Assembly (NCBI RefSeq): GCF_015207245.1
Contig: NZ_JADEXF010000126.1
Coordinates: 1-7,687, forward strand
DNA length: 7,687 bases
Origin: Nostoc cf. edaphicum LEGE 07299
GTDB lineage: Bacteria > Cyanobacteriota > Cyanobacteriia > Cyanobacteriales > Nostocaceae
Direction: 5' to 3'
In this document: positions 5,901 to 7,687 of the stretch, in pieces
Layout: every line of letters starts with the position of its first letter
How positions within the stretch are numbered: position 1 is the stretch's first letter
Notes under the pieces: model-generated
Database searches by the model: none
What the model saw: the letters and a program-made list of their open reading frames with translations, nothing else
Told to the model about the DNA's origin: nothing
Made by a program: the position numbers and the translations under genes

Positions 5901-7687
5901 CATGCTCTTAGCAGCAAATGAGCTGAGTTTTGGAACTGAGAAATGTGTATTGGAGGATGTATTCTTTCCTGAGGCGCTAGCACTTCCTGAAAAGGAAAAC
6001 TGCACCCTTCAGCTAGTGATCACACCTGAAAATAAAACAGAATACTCGTTTAAACTGATCAGCCTTGAAAGCAATGTGGAAGATAAGGAAAGTTCTTATG
6101 TAGTTCATGCAACAGGGAAAATCCTCACCACTACAGAAAATGAAGTTAATTCTAACAATGCTGGTACCTCCAAACATAACTTGATTGAGGAATTACAGGC
6201 TCGATGTCCGCAAAACTTTGCTAGTACACAACTGTTTCAAATTCTACGGCAGCATCAAATTCAGCTAGGAGCAACTTTTCAGTGTATTGAGTCTATTTGG
6301 CTCGGAAATGAAGAAGTTTTAGGTCTGATCAGAGTTCCCGAAGGACTCGACGAACTAGAAAAGTACCAACTCCATCCGACCTTAATTGATTCATGCTTCC
6401 AGCTTTTGTTAGTTATTTTACCCATCGAAGAAGAGGAAACCCTTGTTCCTTTTCACATTGAAAGATTCCAATTTCATCGCCGCCTTTGCAGTTCACAGTT
6501 GTGGTGTCATGTCCGCTTACAACGCCATGTTACAGAGGGTATTAGCGAAGAAAAGCTAGTAGGGGAAATACAGCTTTTGAACTATAGTGGACAAGTCATT
6601 GCCGAAGTGATCGGTCTTGAGAGTAGGAAGATTAGTCAACAAGCTCTCTTGCGCCACCTCCAAAAAGACTTAGAAAACTGGTTGTATGAAATTGCTTGGC
6701 AACCCGCTATCAGCGAATACAATCCCCAGAAAACAGATATTAATAAACAGGGTAGTTGGCTAATTTTTGCTGACGGAAAAGGAATTGGACTTAATATAGC
6801 CAAGCGGCTCAGAGAATGTGGTGAGCACTGTGTCTTGGTTTTTCCTGGTCAAACCTATGAGGTATTAGAGGGGGAAAAATACTACATTAACCCAAGAAAA
6901 CCTAAAGATTTCCAGCAACTGCTGCAAGCCATTTTACAAAATAATCATATTTCTTACCGTGGGATAGTGCATTTATGGAGTTTGGATGAAACACCATACC
7001 AAACCTCTGACCTAACAGTTTTGCAAGATACGCAAGTTTTTAGCTGTTGCAGTGTATTGCACTTAGTGCAAGCTATGAACCAAGCGCAATGGTCTGAATT
7101 TCCTCGTCTATGGTTGGTAACAAGAGGAACTCAATTCATAGAACTTGCACCAACTTCTTTGAACTTGCACCAAGCCCCATTATGGGGTTTGGGTCGAACA
7201 ATTGCGCTGGAACATCCTGAGTATAGCTGTGTGTGCTTGGACTTAGATCCGTTAGGAAATGACGAGGATGTAATCAAATCCGTATTTAGTGAACTACGGT
7301 ACTCAGATACAGAGAACCAAGTCGCATGGCGTCAAGGGGTTCGATATTTAGCCAGACTTGTGCGGTGTTCCTTTAAAGTTTCGAGACAAAGGATACATGA
7401 AGATAGTAGTTATCTGATAACTGGTGGTCTCGGAGCATTAGGACTGAAGGTAGCTCACTGGTTGGTAGAACAGGGGGCAAGATACTTAGTCTTGACTGGA
7501 CGCAATCAACCTTCAGCAGCAGCACAGGAAAAAGTTAAACTATTAGAACAGGCAGGAGTTCAAGTTCTAGTTGTCAAGACTGATGTATCAAACCAGGAAG
7601 ACGTTGCCAAAATGCTGGGAGTAGTTGAGACTTCCATGCGACCTTTACGGGGTATTGTTCATGCGGCTGGGTTATTGGATGATGGAG
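2959..7687 (+). CDS. Type I modular polyketide synthase, KS-AT-DH-KR, 3' end outside window
   Basis: One uninterrupted frame of 1576 codons reaches the right edge. A predicted helical N-terminal segment (residues 8-34) resembles the lead-in and docking region before many cyanobacterial KS domains. KS (37-466) has the catalytic triad C210 (DTACSSSL), H345 (EAHGTGT) and H385 (NIGHLE). AT (about 568-860) has GQGSQ 572-576, the nucleophile S659 in GHSVGE, R684, and HAFH (759-762), which predicts malonyl-CoA. The post-AT linker ends [12 protein letters not shown] (900-911). DH (about 930-1215) starts at HPLF (934-937) and keeps H966 and D1144 (DSCFQ), but the usual Gly of HxxxGxxxxP is E970. A structural KR half (about 1240-1470) has no ER or methyltransferase after it. 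The catalytic KR starts at TGGLGALG (1488-1495) and reaches LDD (1573-1575), the B-type signature; its Tyr and the carrier protein lie beyond the edge. ATG 2959 is the first Met after an in-frame TGA at 2899, with GAGG (2945-2948) 10 bases upstream. Predicted step: add two carbons, reduce, dehydrate. Confidence 0.97.
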   Translation, partial: MSDVSEKVHQLSSLQQMLLALKEARLKLEAVERSKSEPIAIIGMGCRFPGGANDPETFWQLLHDGVDAITEIPPQRWDIDDFYDPDPNTPGKMYIRKAGFLQQVDQFDPQFFGISPREALSMDPQQRLLLEVCWEALENAGIAPNKLSDSQTGVFLGIGQNDYAQLQLYSGEHTRINTYDGTGNGLCFASGRLSYVLGLQGPSVAIDTACSSSLVAIHLACQSLRAGECSLALAAGVQMILSPEVTIFLSRAQALSPDGRCKTFDAAANGYGRGEGCGVIVLKRLHDAIANGDNILALIRGSAVNHDGSSSGLTVPNKQAQQALLCQALANAKVEPSQVSYIEAHGTGTPLGDPIEIRALAAVLGEGRSPEKPLIIGSVKTNIGHLESASGIAGLIKVVLALQHKEIPPHLHFHNPNPYINWNELPVVVPTATLPWKNLTENQRIAGVSSFGMSGTNAHVVLEEAPSIEPANTKLKRPVHLLTLSAKTEQALQQLAQRYEKHLVANPALDIGNICWSANTGRSHFQHRLSVVAESTQQLREKLATFTAGQEPAAVFQAKASTQPKVAFLFTGQGSQYVGMGHQLYQTQPVFRQALDRCEQILRPYLQKPLLSVLFPEAGETSPLDETAYTQPALFALEYALFEVWKSWGITADAVMGHSVGEYVAACVAGVFSLEDGLKLIAQRGRLMQSLPENGEMVVVFAQEKLVAAAIEPYSQQVAIAAINGPENIVISGERQAVAAIVTTLEVQGVSTKKLVVSHAFHSPLMEPILADFAHVAQQVIYSSPRIELISNLTGMPVKTEIMTPEYWVNHLRQTVQFTTSIKTLHQQGYEVFVECGPKPTLSSMGRQCLPEAVGVWLPSLRFGQDWYQMLQSLAQLYVRGASVDWSAFERDYLRCRLQLPTYPFQHQRYWCDSSVLQARKSFSYSQERIATLHPLFEKKLQSPLIKEIVLESQFSTHSLPFLKDHRIYEQIIVPGASHLSMLLAANELSFGTEKCVLEDVFFPEALALPEKENCTLQLVITPENKTEYSFKLISLESNVEDKESSYVVHATGKILTTTENEVNSNNAGTSKHNLIEELQARCPQNFASTQLFQILRQHQIQLGATFQCIESIWLGNEEVLGLIRVPEGLDELEKYQLHPTLIDSCFQLLLVILPIEEEETLVPFHIERFQFHRRLCSSQLWCHVRLQRHVTEGISEEKLVGEIQLLNYSGQVIAEVIGLESRKISQQALLRHLQKDLENWLYEIAWQPAISEYNPQKTDINKQGSWLIFADGKGIGLNIAKRLRECGEHCVLVFPGQTYEVLEGEKYYINPRKPKDFQQLLQAILQNNHISYRGIVHLWSLDETPYQTSDLTVLQDTQVFSCCSVLHLVQAMNQAQWSEFPRLWLVTRGTQFIELAPTSLNLHQAPLWGLGRTIALEHPEYSCVCLDLDPLGNDEDVIKSVFSELRYSDTENQVAWRQGVRYLARLVRCSFKVSRQRIHEDSSYLITGGLGALGLKVAHWLVEQGARYLVLTGRNQPSAAAQEKVKLLEQAGVQVLVVKTDVSNQEDVAKMLGVVETSMRPLRGIVHAAGLLDDG
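5113..5120. other. HIP1 octamer GCGATCGC
   Basis: A perfect GCGATCGC palindrome lies inside the AT-domain coding sequence. This octamer is strongly over-represented in many cyanobacterial genomes. A single copy in 7.7 kb is supportive of a cyanobacterial host but does not prove it. Confidence 0.6.
7141..7173 (+). repeat. 13-bp direct repeat within the structural KR coding region
   Basis: GAACTTGCACCAA occurs at 7141-7153 and 7161-7173, a period of 20 bases. Because 20 is not a multiple of three, the two copies are read in different frames (ELAP and then LNLHQ, residues 1395-1405). This suggests a small tandem duplication or a coincidence in a variable loop just before the conserved APLWGLGR (1406-1413). 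The reading frame is intact. Confidence 0.5.

Overview
The window looks like part of a secondary-metabolite gene cluster from a cyanobacterium, probably a filamentous one. This rests on three things. Base composition is moderately AT-rich. There is one perfect HIP1 octamer (GCGATCGC, 5113-5120). The polyketide synthase (PKS) has the family style typical of cyanobacterial type I enzymes. No ribosomal or housekeeping marker is present, so the assignment is an inference.

Layout. Bases 1-150 hold the C-terminal end of an unrecognised protein. Bases 151-1118 form a long, AT-rich stretch that is mostly non-coding. It holds dispersed inverted repeats (132-144 with 249-261; 311-325 with 421-435), one doubtful reverse-strand ORF (491-877), and a leader with stacked hairpins (966-1057) just before the first convincing gene. 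Bases 1119-2720 encode a complete flavin-dependent halogenase. Bases 2721-2958 are a short intergenic region with a terminator-like inverted repeat and a possible 29-codon mini-ORF that ends 5 nt before the next gene. From 2959 to the right edge runs one uninterrupted type I modular PKS reading frame (1576 codons visible, 3' end outside the window). Its domain order is KS - AT - DH - structural KR half - catalytic KR (start only).

How the genes may work together. The PKS module would condense a malonyl unit (HAFH-type AT), reduce the beta-ketone (KR of the LDD, B-type class) and dehydrate it. No enoyl reductase or methyltransferase lies between DH and KR, so the predicted result is an unsaturated, unmethylated two-carbon extension. 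The N-terminal helical segment before the KS suggests that the module takes its chain from another megasynthase subunit encoded elsewhere. The halogenase has the FAD motif, a WxWxIP motif and an aligned candidate catalytic lysine. It would add Cl or Br to an electron-rich, probably aromatic or phenolic, building block or to the carrier-bound chain. The likely product class is therefore a halogenated polyketide or polyketide-peptide hybrid. No known compound can be named from this window, and no flavin reductase, carrier protein, NRPS or loading module is visible in it.
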